A program made the translations under genes and the position numbers. A model generated the notes under the pieces. It ran no database searches, was not told the DNA's origin, and worked only from the letters and a program-made list of their open reading frames with translations. A DNA stretch of 64,000 nt from Anaerolineaceae bacterium. Its GTDB lineage: Bacteria; Chloroflexota; Anaerolineae; Anaerolineales; Anaerolineaceae. Below are positions 45,259 through 54,710 of this stretch, one piece after another. How positions within the stretch are numbered: the first letter of the stretch is position 1; every line of letters begins with the position of its first letter. The stretch lies in NCBI GenBank assembly GCA_016841365.1, contig JAENZI010000003.1, positions 19,423 to 83,422 of the forward strand, read 5' to 3'.

Positions 45259-46957
45259 AGCCCTGTACCATTATTTGCTAATATTACGCAGCGGTTTGTT
45301 TGACCGAGGCTATTATTTGTTGGCAAATCCGGATGTCCGTAAAGCGGATGTGGACGCGTTATGGCACTTTCTTCGTGTTGGATGGAAAGAGGGCAGAAAC
45401 CCTTCACCACTATTCGATACAACATTTTATCTCAACAGCAACCCTGATGTGATGCAATTATCCATCAACCCCCTCGTTCACTACGTCCGGCATGGGAAGA
45501 AAGAAGGAAGACCGATCAATCCAGGGCTAAAACCGGGTACAGGCAATTACGATTTCGAATTTGTCCAACAGGATAGAGAAACCAGCATTCCGGTTTTTTC
45601 AGAGACAAACTTGAACAACCTTCCCCAAAATTTAAAGGAAGAAAAACAACTTATAAATTCAATAATTTCCATTCCTGAGATCGAAAAACCTGCCATCACC
45701 GAGAATTGCACAGATAAAACACCTTTGTTTGATGTAAAGGTGTCCGTCATCATCCCCACAAAAAATGCCGGGAATGATTTCGACTTCTTATTAAAAATTC
45801 TGACCAATCAAGAATGTGTTCGTGAAATAGAGATCGTGGTCGTAGATTCGGGCAGTACCGACAACACTGTGAATCTTGCCGAAAGCTATGGGGCAAAGGT
45901 TATTGAAATCTCACCTGAAGAATTTTCGCACTCCTACGCCAGGAACCTCGGTGCACAAAATGCATCTGGTGAATACCTCCTTTTCACAGTACAGGATGCC
46001 CTTCCTCCTTCAAGAACCTGGCTCCACTCACTGTTGACGAAACTAAGTGATGAGGAAATCAGCGTGGTATCCTGCGCTGAACTGCCGCGAGAAGACGCCG
46101 ATTTGTTTTACCGCGTTATCAGCTGGAATCACTATGAATTTTTGGATGTAAACAAAGGTGATCGTGTTCTCTCGATGCCAGATGAACAAAATCACATCAA
46201 CTTGAGAAAGAACGGTCAACTATCTGACTTAGCTTGCCTGATCTCAACGGATCTGTTTTCACAATATCAATATCGTTTTTCTTATGCCGAAGATCTAGAT
46301 TTGGGCATTCGATTGATCAAAGACGGGCACAAAATTGCCTTCTTGGGGACGACCCGCATCATTCACTCCCACAACAGGCCAGCGTTTTACTTCATGAAGC
46401 GCGGCTTTGTGGACAATTTGTTTCTGTCGGACATTTTCAGCGATTTTGTAATCCCACCTGCAGAATTTACGGATATCGCACAAGACATCCTCTTCACATT
46501 TCATTTCATCAACAATGTAATTTTCAATAAAATATCTGAGATGGAATACCCGACAAATATGTTGATCTTTGAAGCAATGCTCAAAAAGACCCTGCACTCT
46601 GCAAACGAGTTTGCATATCCCACAGAATTGAATTTTGAACACGATTTTACGAATAATCATGAATTAACTCAGTTCATCAATCACCTGATAGAAACCTCAG
46701 GCTATCCAAAGGCTGGGTCACAGTATGATGGAAAACTGATCAAAGCCCTGACTGGCTTTATCAATATGACCAATAAATACTTGAAGACCTCGCGCGATTA
46801 CATCGACCAGGCGTTGGCAGAGGAAATCAAAAATTGCATCATCAAAGAAGCTTCCATCATTTCCGGTGCAAATTTAGCCTATGCATATATCAACGGTTCG
46901 GATAACGAAAAAGAACGGATGCAGTCAATTCATCAATCCTTGAAGGCAAGTGTATAA
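45251..46957 (+). CDS. GT2 glycosyltransferase, rhamnosyltransferase-like, with N-terminal repeat module
   Basis: 568 residues. Residues 10-95 hold two copies of a module with the pattern FDxxYYLxxNPDV...HYxRxGxxEGRxPxP. A GT-A domain follows near 155-390 (VSVIIPTKNAG, VVDSGSTDNTV, SHSYARNLGAQNASGEYLLFTVQDALP). The RN-GA...QDA segment resembles rhamnosyltransferases, fitting the adjacent rml genes. The last 150 residues are unassigned. The start overlaps the previous gene by 8 bases. Confidence 0.85.
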   Translation: MLKALYHYLLILRSGLFDRGYYLLANPDVRKADVDALWHFLRVGWKEGRNPSPLFDTTFYLNSNPDVMQLSINPLVHYVRHGKKEGRPINPGLKPGTGNYDFEFVQQDRETSIPVFSETNLNNLPQNLKEEKQLINSIISIPEIEKPAITENCTDKTPLFDVKVSVIIPTKNAGNDFDFLLKILTNQECVREIEIVVVDSGSTDNTVNLAESYGAKVIEISPEEFSHSYARNLGAQNASGEYLLFTVQDALPPSRTWLHSLLTKLSDEEISVVSCAELPREDADLFYRVISWNHYEFLDVNKGDRVLSMPDEQNHINLRKNGQLSDLACLISTDLFSQYQYRFSYAEDLDLGIRLIKDGHKIAFLGTTRIIHSHNRPAFYFMKRGFVDNLFLSDIFSDFVIPPAEFTDIAQDILFTFHFINNVIFNKISEMEYPTNMLIFEAMLKKTLHSANEFAYPTELNFEHDFTNNHELTQFINHLIETSGYPKAGSQYDGKLIKALTGFINMTNKYLKTSRDYIDQALAEEIKNCIIKEASIISGANLAYAYINGSDNEKERMQSIHQSLKASV

Positions 46958-47013
46958 TACCCCTCGCTTCATCACAGAATTTAACGAATTTTTCAGATCA
47001 TGGAAAAACAATT

Positions 47014-48249
47014 ATGAAAATTATCTACCTCGTTCACCAATTTTTCCCGGAATTTCAGACCGGCACAGAGAAATTTGTGTTGAACACTGCCCTGATGGCG
47101 CAAAAGTTCGGGAACAATGTTAAAGTCATCACTCACAGCTCTTATCCGAACGAGTTCTACGACCACGAGACAAACGGTATCTTATACAAGGAATTTATTT
47201 ATGAGGGTATCCCGGTCGTCGCCTTTAAATATCGCCGAATTCCGCCGCACATTAACCTTCTGCTCCATAACAACCTGGGGTACGAGTTTGCCAAATCAGT
47301 GCTGAAGTTCGAAGCTCCGGATATCATCCATGTTGGACACGCCATGAAAATCCATGAGTTTATCTGGGCTGCCATCGAGATGCATATCCCCTACACGATT
47401 ACGTTGACCGACTTTTTCCTGTTGTGTCCCAAAATCAACCTGACACCCGACCAATTCAGCCTGTGCACCGGCCCCAAACAAGGTGAGGCTTGTGCAGAAT
47501 TGTGCCCCGAATTCAATCCCCCATTCATTACGAACCGTTTATCAGAAGCCGAAGAAATTTTAAAGAATGCAGACATACTTGTTGCCCCCTCCCGTTTTGT
47601 CTCCAGTATTTATCAGCATGAATTTCCTGATCTGGACATAAAGGTCATCCCTCACGGGATTCGTTACACCCACATTAAGAAAAATCGGCGAACATATCAG
47701 CAAGGCGCCAAATTGACCTTTGGCTATGCCGGCACACTGATCTACCACAAAGGCGTTCAAGTGCTGCTGTCAGCATTTAGTGGCATTGAGAATCGGAATA
47801 CAGCCTTAAAAATCTATGGCTCTGGCCAATTCGATTTCACTCAGCAACTCAAAGAGATTTCTAACGGTGACCCAAGGGTGATTTTTGAAGGCGCATTCGC
47901 ATCTGAAAAGCTGGGTGATGTGCTCAGCCAAATTGACGTGCTCATCACACCCTCCATCTGTTACGAAACTTATTCTTTCATTCTGCACGAAGCCTTTGCC
48001 AGCAATGTGCCGGTGATCGCCTCTAATCTGGGTGTCATGGGGGAAGAGGTCATTGATGGCTATAATGGTTTCTCCTTCAAGACAGGAGATGCTGACGACT
48101 TACGCGATAAAATGGAGTTGATGATCAAAGACCCGGATTCATTGAATAGAATGAAGGAAAACATCAATTCAAAGATCATTGTCCCCACAATCGAGCAAGA
48201 AGCATATCAATATTTCGAAATCTATAATAGAATGTTCGGGATTGCGTGA
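47014..48249 (+). CDS. GT4 family glycosyltransferase
   Basis: 411 residues, GT-B fold. The N-terminal YLVHQFFPEFQTGTEKFVLNTALMAQKFG is the acceptor-side start of GT4 enzymes. The donor-binding half has GYAGTLIYHKGVQVLLSAF and ETYSFILHEAFASNVPVIASNLGVMGE. Several Cys in the middle (LLCPKINL, LCTGPKQGEACAELCPEF) resemble the Cys-rich segment of a GT4 subgroup. It acts on the cytoplasmic side in glycan assembly. Spacing of 56 bases to the previous gene suggests the same operon. Confidence 0.88.
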   Translation: MKIIYLVHQFFPEFQTGTEKFVLNTALMAQKFGNNVKVITHSSYPNEFYDHETNGILYKEFIYEGIPVVAFKYRRIPPHINLLLHNNLGYEFAKSVLKFEAPDIIHVGHAMKIHEFIWAAIEMHIPYTITLTDFFLLCPKINLTPDQFSLCTGPKQGEACAELCPEFNPPFITNRLSEAEEILKNADILVAPSRFVSSIYQHEFPDLDIKVIPHGIRYTHIKKNRRTYQQGAKLTFGYAGTLIYHKGVQVLLSAFSGIENRNTALKIYGSGQFDFTQQLKEISNGDPRVIFEGAFASEKLGDVLSQIDVLITPSICYETYSFILHEAFASNVPVIASNLGVMGEEVIDGYNGFSFKTGDADDLRDKMELMIKDPDSLNRMKENINSKIIVPTIEQEAYQYFEIYNRMFGIA

Positions 48250-48339
48250 AATAGGATAAAATCAGAAATTCAATTGTATTAAAATCTTGGTGGATCAGTG
48301 TATTAACTGAGAAACGAAGAATATTAGGATAAATATTTT

Positions 48340-49383
48340 ATGACAACATTAATCATTCACAACGGGGATGCAAAAACAGGAACATCTTACATCCAAAATT
48401 TCCTTGATGTTAACCGTTCAATCCTTTTCTCAGAGCATCAGACATTGTATCCAAACTTCAACGCGGAAGATTTGAGTAAAGGTCGCTGCCACAATCATGC
48501 CCTCTGGTATAACAGGGTAAAACAAAACCCACAGCAATTTGCGGATGACCTGAATAAATTATCAAAATTCGTTCAATCCAACGACGTTAAGAATGTCATC
48601 ATAAGTAATGAAGCCTGGTTTCTTCAAAAAGCAGATATCGAAGTACTTCTTAATATCTCGAAGGGACCAGAACCTTTCCAATTAAAAACGATCAGCTATT
48701 TACGCAGAGTGGATTTCTGGTTTGAATCCGCCTGGAAGCAGTGGGGTATTAAACAATTTGATTCCTGTGACGAATTTTCCGAGCTGCCCCTTATTCAAGA
48801 ACGTTTCAAAGGCATCCTTAACCACCTTGAAGACTGGGCACAAGCATTGGGATATGAGAATGTGATCGTCAGGCCTTATGAAAAACAGCAATTAACCCAT
48901 GGCTTGGTTCACGATTTCATCACAGCGCTTGGTATGGATCATGATGCGACTCAATGGAACCCCACCGAAGCGACAAATCTGGCAGCCAACACCGGCTTTA
49001 ACCGGGATGTATTGGAGATGCTGCATTACTGCCGGAATCTCTTCACAGATATTCATGATAATCGCCTGTTTGATCTGTTTTCGGACCTCTTAACCGAAAA
49101 TTTCCAGAAAAAACCCTTCGAAGACTACGCATTGGTTTCTCCCCAGCAGCGGTTAAATATGATCAATAATAACTTACCGTATGAGAATCAAATCGCCGAA
49201 AAATTTATGGGGCGCGAGAATGGAACCGTTTTTCATGATCGGCTCCCCAATCCAGACGAACCCTGGCAGCCTTACGAAGGACTGACATTGGAAAAAGCGC
49301 TGCCAATTCTCGTCACAATGATCGACAGCAACAACCAGAAACAATTAGAGAATCGGCGTTTATTGAGCCAAATCCGCCGATAA
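48340..49383 (+). CDS. sulfotransferase-like P-loop protein
   Basis: 347 residues. The N-terminal IIHNGDAKTGTSYIQNFLDVNR resembles the PAPS-binding loop of sulfotransferase-fold proteins (HIGxxKTGTTxIQ). NVIISNEAWF and KTISYLRRVDFWFESAWKQWG match the second phosphate-binding region of that fold. It may transfer sulfate to a glycan, but bacterial proteins of this group are poorly characterised. It is a close paralogue of the next gene (shared FDLF, ENFQKKPFEDYAL, MGRENG), so the pair arose by tandem duplication. Confidence 0.7.
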   Translation: MTTLIIHNGDAKTGTSYIQNFLDVNRSILFSEHQTLYPNFNAEDLSKGRCHNHALWYNRVKQNPQQFADDLNKLSKFVQSNDVKNVIISNEAWFLQKADIEVLLNISKGPEPFQLKTISYLRRVDFWFESAWKQWGIKQFDSCDEFSELPLIQERFKGILNHLEDWAQALGYENVIVRPYEKQQLTHGLVHDFITALGMDHDATQWNPTEATNLAANTGFNRDVLEMLHYCRNLFTDIHDNRLFDLFSDLLTENFQKKPFEDYALVSPQQRLNMINNNLPYENQIAEKFMGRENGTVFHDRLPNPDEPWQPYEGLTLEKALPILVTMIDSNNQKQLENRRLLSQIRR

Positions 49384-49439
49384 TTCATTCAAATGATAAG
49401 TCATAATTGGAGTAGATTAAATAAATCAAGGATAGGACA

Positions 49440-50603
49440 ATGAAAGAACTGACATTTTATTTACACATTGGTGATGGGAAGACCGGCACATCTATTATTC
49501 AAAATTTTTTAGACGTCAACCGGCAAAAACTATTTAAAGACCTTGGTTTTCTCTACCCCAATTTCTTTATGGATGATCTTAGCATCGGGCGTGCGCACAA
49601 TCATGCCCCCTGGTATAACACAGTGAAGAATGACCACGAAAAATTCTTTGCCGATATCGACCGCCTGGAGAAATTTGCCAAAGACCACCTGATTGAAAAA
49701 ATTATCCTTAGCAATGAGGCTTGGATCCTTGATGATAACGCTTTTACAATGTTCCAGAAGTTAGTACAGCAGAAAGAGAACATCGAATTAAAGACCATCA
49801 CTTACCTGAGAAGAATGGATTTTTGGGTCGAATCCGCCTGGAAGCAATGGGGATTGAAAACCGACATGAGCATCGAAGAGTATTGCACTCACGAAAATTT
49901 TCTCACCAGGTTCGAACGCATATTGACAAAACTGGATGCCTGGGCGGAGTTGATCAGTTTGGACAACATCATTGTCCGTCCTTATGAAAAACAACAACTG
50001 CCAAATGGGTTGCTGCATGATTTCATCAGCCAGCTCGGCATCGACTATGCTGCCCATCAATGGAATCAAACGGAAAACCTGAACAAAGCCACCAATGCCG
50101 GCTTCAACCGGGATGTGCTCGAAGTGCTGCATGACTGCCGGGAGTTGTACCCTGACATCGCCAACAATCACTTATTCGACCTTTTTACCAACCTGTTAGG
50201 CGAGTCGTTTCAGAAAAAACCGTTTGAAAACTATGCTTTGCTTTCCCCAGAAAAACGCCATTTTGTGTTAAGCCACAACCTCCCCCAAGAGAGAAAAATC
50301 GCGCAGAAATTCATGGGGCGCTTGGATGGCAGGATTTTTTACGACCCCATGCCCAACCCTGATGAAGTCTGGGAACCTTATGAGGGATTGGACTTACATA
50401 AGGCCATCCCCATCATCGTTAAAATGATCGATCAGAACAACCAGTTGATCATGGAAAACCGGCGAAGGATTAATAACCTAAAAAAAAAGCAACCTTTGAT
50501 CAGTAAGAGCACCTCGCAAGGTCATGAAACGCTCCCCCAAAAAGTGCTACGTAAGACAAAACAGTATCTTAAGCCTATTTATACGAAGCTAAAAGGTGGA
50601 TAG
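49440..50603 (+). CDS. sulfotransferase-like P-loop protein, tandem paralogue
   Basis: 387 residues. It aligns end to end with the preceding protein (YLHIGDGKTGTSIIQNFLDVNR, KTITYLRRMDFWVESAWKQWG, YEKQQL.NGLLHDFI, NAGFNRDVLEVLHDC). It adds a basic C-terminal tail of about 35 residues (KVLRKTKQYLKPIYTKLKGG) that could contact membrane or polyanion. GATAGGACA precedes the ATG. The role is inferred as for its paralogue. Confidence 0.7.
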   Translation: MKELTFYLHIGDGKTGTSIIQNFLDVNRQKLFKDLGFLYPNFFMDDLSIGRAHNHAPWYNTVKNDHEKFFADIDRLEKFAKDHLIEKIILSNEAWILDDNAFTMFQKLVQQKENIELKTITYLRRMDFWVESAWKQWGLKTDMSIEEYCTHENFLTRFERILTKLDAWAELISLDNIIVRPYEKQQLPNGLLHDFISQLGIDYAAHQWNQTENLNKATNAGFNRDVLEVLHDCRELYPDIANNHLFDLFTNLLGESFQKKPFENYALLSPEKRHFVLSHNLPQERKIAQKFMGRLDGRIFYDPMPNPDEVWEPYEGLDLHKAIPIIVKMIDQNNQLIMENRRRINNLKKKQPLISKSTSQGHETLPQKVLRKTKQYLKPIYTKLKGG

Positions 50604-50606
50604 AAA

Positions 50607-51599
50607 CTAAGATTGAATCAGTTTCGTTAGCACAAAAGAAAACAGTTCTACGACTTCATCTTTCGTGAAATCGTCACAAGTAAACGTGTCAACATGTTTT
50701 TTGGTGCTTAGCGCGCCTTCAAAAAGTGGTACCCCATCAAAATAAGCATCCGCAATTTTTTGATTGCTGTCCTGGTGATGTGCCATAATCTTAGCTGATA
50801 GTGCTTCATCGAGGTAATTCAATTTATGCTCATTCCACCCTTTTGATTGGCCAAATACCTCAGTCTGTTTTGAAATTTTTAGCCATGATTCAGCACTGAT
50901 CTTTGAAAAAAGGATGTTGTTCTTGATCATCCGCATCGCTTCATTGGTCTTAACCCCCGGGGAAATGTTCAAATTCGGTGGCGTTGACATGCCATCATAT
51001 GAGACTTTACATACTGAAAGAAAATATTCAAAAAGGGATTTGCCAACCGTTTCATGCGTAAACGGCACAAGTGTGATCGCCTTTTTTGATAGCACATTTT
51101 CCCACATATTAATCAACGAATAGTGGTCAGTGTTGTATGTTTTATAGTCGTTCTTTTCAAGCCAATCAACAAAGGAAGGAATGATCGGCTTTACAGAAAT
51201 GCTTCTCACTTGTTGCACCCATAAAGATTGCAGCGCCTGGTCCTGCCGCCGTAAATAAATGATGATTTTTATAGGGTAGGCATTGAGATTTTTCTTGATT
51301 GCTTCGATTTCATCCGTACCAAAAGCACTAAACGCTTCAGAGGTGAGAATGACTTTGTTAATATCCTCGCTGCCCTCGATTTCACTCAAAAGGTCTTCCC
51401 AGGTGCCATCAGACCGATCGAACGCTTTATTGCCCAACAATTCCCACGCCAGGTTGTGATGCGCGGCAATTTTCTTCCCAGCCTTTGGCACGAGGACACC
51501 CCGCGCTCTTAAAATCGCCTCGTTTTTCTTCAACCCATTCTGAATGGTGGTCGTTCCGGTTTTATGCGGACCGATATGGATATAGATTGTTTTTCCCAT
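50607..51599 (-). CDS. sulfotransferase-like P-loop protein, third copy, opposite strand
   Basis: About 330 residues. The P-loop IYIHIGPHKTGTTTIQNGLKKN is closer to the common bacterial form than those of the tandem pair; KIIIYLRRQDQALQSLWVQQVR matches the second motif. It is more distant from the pair and convergent with it, so it is probably a separate acquisition. The ATG at 51599 places the P-loop at the usual distance; an upstream ATG has a poorer N-terminus. It may modify the same glycan. Confidence 0.68.
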   Translation of the reverse strand: MGKTIYIHIGPHKTGTTTIQNGLKKNEAILRARGVLVPKAGKKIAAHHNLAWELLGNKAFDRSDGTWEDLLSEIEGSEDINKVILTSEAFSAFGTDEIEAIKKNLNAYPIKIIIYLRRQDQALQSLWVQQVRSISVKPIIPSFVDWLEKNDYKTYNTDHYSLINMWENVLSKKAITLVPFTHETVGKSLFEYFLSVCKVSYDGMSTPPNLNISPGVKTNEAMRMIKNNILFSKISAESWLKISKQTEVFGQSKGWNEHKLNYLDEALSAKIMAHHQDSNQKIADAYFDGVPLFEGALSTKKHVDTFTCDDFTKDEVVELFSFVLTKLIQS

Positions 51600-51786
51600 G
51601 ATGTCACATGAACCTTTTATCACATGAATTTAGTGATTTTATTTTTCTATCGTAAAATGTATTAAGTACATAAAATATTATGATGTTAGCTGTGTCCTGT
51701 CAACCGCTTTCACTTATAATAAGACTATATTGGTAAATCTGAAAACCAAAGCTTACTAATCAGTGCCTGATTCTTCGAGAGTGATC

Positions 51787-53736
51787 ATGCAAATGAGTAA
51801 TTTCCTTAATCCACAACTCTGGCTCGAATACCTCCTGATCCGCGTCAGCGGATTATTTGACATGAACTACTATCTGCGAACCTATCCTGAGGTAACAGGC
51901 TTGCCCATCCTGCACTACATCATCACCGGTTGGCGAGAAGGCAAAAACCCCTCGCCCCATTTTGACACCCAATACTACCTCACCCAAAACCCGGATATTC
52001 GACAATCAGGCCAAAATCCCTTAGTACACTACATCCGCTTTGGCAAACCTGAAGGGCGCTTACCCAGGCAATTTGCTTATAAGACCTATCCCCGCTATCA
52101 GGATTGGATCAGCAAATATGACACCCTCACGCGGCAGGATAAACGCGCCATCAAACAACAGGTCGAAAATCTGCCCCAAAAGCCAAACATCGGCATAATC
52201 CTGCCAGCCAATCCGTCATCTGAGATCCAGATCCTCTCCACCCTTGCCAGCATCCAAAAACAGCTCTATCCAAACTGGACCCTGACACTGATACTCAGCC
52301 GCCAAAATTATCAAAGTGCCAACCCCAAATTCCGCAAAGCGATTGAAAACCAACCCAAAATCAAACTTGTAACTTTCAGCCCCGACACTGATCTTAATGA
52401 TCAGATCATCATGCAGCTCAACCAATCTCAGCAGGAATTTGTAACCATCATTGAACCGGGATGCATCCTGCGCGAGCATGCCCTGTATATGTTCGCCCAC
52501 GAAATCAACGCCCACCCCGCTGCCCAGGTGATCTACTGTGATGAGGACCGCCTGGATGAGCATGGCCACCGTACGGACCCCTACTTCAAACCCGATTGGA
52601 ACCCGGATCTGTTACGGTCGCAAAACTACCTCGGCAACCTGTGCCTATTCAAGGCGGATGCTGTCAAGAACCTTACCGATTTTTCGCCAACCGACAAGGA
52701 TCACTTCAAGTGGGAACTGACATTGGATATTACCAGCGACTTAGCCCCTCACCTAATCCGGCATATTCCCTTTATCCTTTGCCATCAAACCGATCCGCTT
52801 ACCGAAAATCTCTTTCAATTGGGCGATGTTTTTTCAAAGAAAATCAACGCCGTACCCAGTAATCACCCACCAGATTCCTCCCCGCTGGTCTCGATCATCA
52901 TCCCCACCCATAACCAAAAAGTCTTGCTCGAACGTTGCCTCGACACCTTAACCGATAAATCAACCTACACCCCCTACGAAGTCCTGGTTGTTGATAATCA
53001 ATCTGATGACCCGCAAACCCTGGCTTATCTCTCGCAAATTAACAACCGTGAGAATTGTTCCGTCCTCTCCTACGCCAAACCCTTCAATTTCTCCGCAATC
53101 AATAATTTTGCCGTTCAGCACTCGCAGGGTGAGGTGGTCGTTTTCCTGAACAATGATATCGAAGTAATCTCGCCGGAATGGCTTACTGAGCTCGTGCGAC
53201 ATGCGCTACGCCCGGAAATCGGCGCTGTTGGCGCCATGCTTTACTATCCTGACGATACCATCCAGCACGCCGGGTTGATCCTGGGTTTGGGCGGAGTCGC
53301 CGGTTACCCATACCAGACCGAGCCGCACGGCTACCTGGGGCAAAGAGGCAGGGCTGCTTTGGTGCAAAACCTCAGTGCGGTGACCGCTGCCTGCATGGCC
53401 GTCGAAAAGCGAAAATTCACCGAAGTCGGCGGATTCGATCAGCAGCACCTTTCCATCGCCTACAACGATGTCGACTTATGTCTACGCCTGCAGGAGCGGG
53501 GGTATCGTACCTTGTGGACGCCCCATGCAGAACTGATCCATCACGAGTCCGCCTCACGCGGGTTTGAAACCACGCCAGAAAAGCAAGCCCGATTCTTACG
53601 GGAAGTGGCCTACTGCGAGGATAAATGGTCGGAGTGGCTTGAAAACGATCCGGCATATAACCCGAACCTGACGCTGGAAATACCTGATTACTCTCTGGCT
53701 GACCCGCCCCGTGTAACACCTCCCTGGAAGGACTGA
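51787..53736 (+). CDS. GT2 glycosyltransferase with N-terminal repeat module and two GT-A domains
   Basis: About 649 residues. Residues 20-105 carry the same repeat module as the protein at 45251 (LFDMNYYLRTYPEV, HFDTQYYLTQNPDI...NPLVHYIRFGKPEGR). A first GT-A-like domain (about 135-340) has VIYCDEDRLDEHG. A second, complete one (about 360-620) has SIIIPTHNQKVLLERCL, VVDNQSDD, VVVFLNNDIEVISPEWL and FTEVGGFDQQHLSIAYNDVDLCLRLQERGYR. The start at 51787 is preferred over a GTG at 51763 because a GAGAG site precedes it. It ends the glycan cluster. Confidence 0.86.
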   Translation: MQMSNFLNPQLWLEYLLIRVSGLFDMNYYLRTYPEVTGLPILHYIITGWREGKNPSPHFDTQYYLTQNPDIRQSGQNPLVHYIRFGKPEGRLPRQFAYKTYPRYQDWISKYDTLTRQDKRAIKQQVENLPQKPNIGIILPANPSSEIQILSTLASIQKQLYPNWTLTLILSRQNYQSANPKFRKAIENQPKIKLVTFSPDTDLNDQIIMQLNQSQQEFVTIIEPGCILREHALYMFAHEINAHPAAQVIYCDEDRLDEHGHRTDPYFKPDWNPDLLRSQNYLGNLCLFKADAVKNLTDFSPTDKDHFKWELTLDITSDLAPHLIRHIPFILCHQTDPLTENLFQLGDVFSKKINAVPSNHPPDSSPLVSIIIPTHNQKVLLERCLDTLTDKSTYTPYEVLVVDNQSDDPQTLAYLSQINNRENCSVLSYAKPFNFSAINNFAVQHSQGEVVVFLNNDIEVISPEWLTELVRHALRPEIGAVGAMLYYPDDTIQHAGLILGLGGVAGYPYQTEPHGYLGQRGRAALVQNLSAVTAACMAVEKRKFTEVGGFDQQHLSIAYNDVDLCLRLQERGYRTLWTPHAELIHHESASRGFETTPEKQARFLREVAYCEDKWSEWLENDPAYNPNLTLEIPDYSLADPPRVTPPWKD

Positions 53737-53877
53737 TAGAACGTCAAACCATACCCCACAAGCAAACCAGATCGCAAAATTAAGTCACAATAACTGGCAT
53801 TTCTTTCCGATAATTTTGCATAATGTCAATTAAATTTCATATTATATGTTATTTATAATATACTCACACTTCATCTA

Positions 53878-53906
53878 TTGACAAGCTGCTAACACTTCTC
53901 TATAAT
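53878..53906 (+). promoter_or_regulatory. promoter 1 of the secreted-protein series
   Basis: TTGACA at 53878-53883, 17-base spacer, TATAAT at 53901-53906, then TAAC. Both hexamers are perfect. First of five promoters with the same spacing in this region. Confidence 0.8.
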
Positions 53907-53966
53907 TAACCTGTGGAAGATTCTATCAGGCTGGACGGTCCAGCCGCAGAAGATTGGAAGGACTAA

Positions 53967-54374
53967 ATGAAGAAAACCACAAAAATTGCATTGATCGTCG
54001 GTGCCCTGCTACTGGTTGTGATTGCCACGCCGGTCCTGGCACAGCAAATTGATCCCCCCGAGAGAGAAGAAGAAGTCGATGGGGACGCCGCCCCATTAGA
54101 CGCCGCAACATTAGAACGCCTTGGCTTGGGTACTAAGCTTGACCAGGACGCCGCAATCTACACCTGGGTTGCGCCTGCGCCAGATCTAACCGAGGCAAAA
54201 CTTGGCGATGACAAAGCCATCGTTGATGTGGCTCAGGAGCCCTTCTTGATGGACACCGGAGAAGACTTCGCAGCATATCAAGGTGATGCACCCGAATTCC
54301 CTGCACCCGCACAATTAGCACCTGGTTACGAGTCGATTGACAACAGGGAAAGCACCTCCACTATCGGGAATTAA
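53967..54374 (+). CDS. secreted stand-alone prodomain-like protein
   Basis: 135 residues. A signal peptide ends at VLAQQ. The mature 110 residues are acidic and Pro/Ala-rich. They match the N-terminal region of the three large paralogues downstream: LDAATLERLGLG, YTWVAPAPDLTEAKLGDDKAIVD and QEPF correspond to LD.S.LEGLGV, NTWDAPAPDLRETKLPDTLAI and QTPF. Here the module stands alone, with no propeller and no C-terminal tail. GGAAGGAC precedes the ATG. It could be a chaperone-like, inhibitory or scaffold partner for the large proteins. Confidence 0.8.
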   Translation: MKKTTKIALIVGALLLVVIATPVLAQQIDPPEREEEVDGDAAPLDAATLERLGLGTKLDQDAAIYTWVAPAPDLTEAKLGDDKAIVDVAQEPFLMDTGEDFAAYQGDAPEFPAPAQLAPGYESIDNRESTSTIGN

Positions 54375-54407
54375 CGAAAAAAATCAAAAATTAAATAAGG
54401 GGACATC

Positions 54408-54446
54408 AAACCTCTTCTATTTGTTTCAAGTAGAAGAGGTTTTTTG
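54408..54446 (+). terminator. intrinsic terminator after the stand-alone prodomain gene
   Basis: AAACCTCTTCTA (54408-54419) pairs with TAGAAGAGGTTT (54431-54442), followed by a T-run. Confidence 0.88.
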
Positions 54447-54612
54447 CATTTAATCACTCGCTAAAGATGTAGCTTCAATGAGAATCATACCAATCTAAAC
54501 GCTGAACCAGTCATTAACGTCATCAACGATCGCAATTCAGGAATGTTTCGCGAAAGTTGATAAATCCCTTTCTTAAAATTTTACTTTCATTAGATTTATT
54601 TTAATGAATTTG

Positions 54613-54641
54613 TTGACATCCGCATCTTATGTTTATATAAT
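54613..54641 (+). promoter_or_regulatory. promoter 2 of the secreted-protein series
   Basis: TTGACA at 54613-54618, 17-base spacer, TATAAT at 54636-54641 followed by GTTAAT. Confidence 0.82.
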
Positions 54642-54710
54642 GTTAATATAACCCAGTCTTAGGGGGATGATACCTTACATCCGCGCAGTAGATTTATATA
54701 GGAGAACCCC

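Larger units (their letters stand above)
54375..54710. other. intergenic region between secreted-protein genes
   Basis: About 335 bases. It contains a terminator (54408-54446), a CACTCGCTAAA segment near 54455 that recurs as CACACGCTAAACA before the next two paralogues, promoter 2 (54613-54641) and a 60-base leader with GGGGG and AGGAGAACCCC just before the ATG. No gene is seen. Confidence 0.5.

Noticed and set aside
48340-51599. Sulfotransferase-like trio as kinases
   Set aside because: The P-loop is the KTGT form with a downstream YLRR segment, as in sulfotransferases, and no kinase Walker B or lid pattern is seen.
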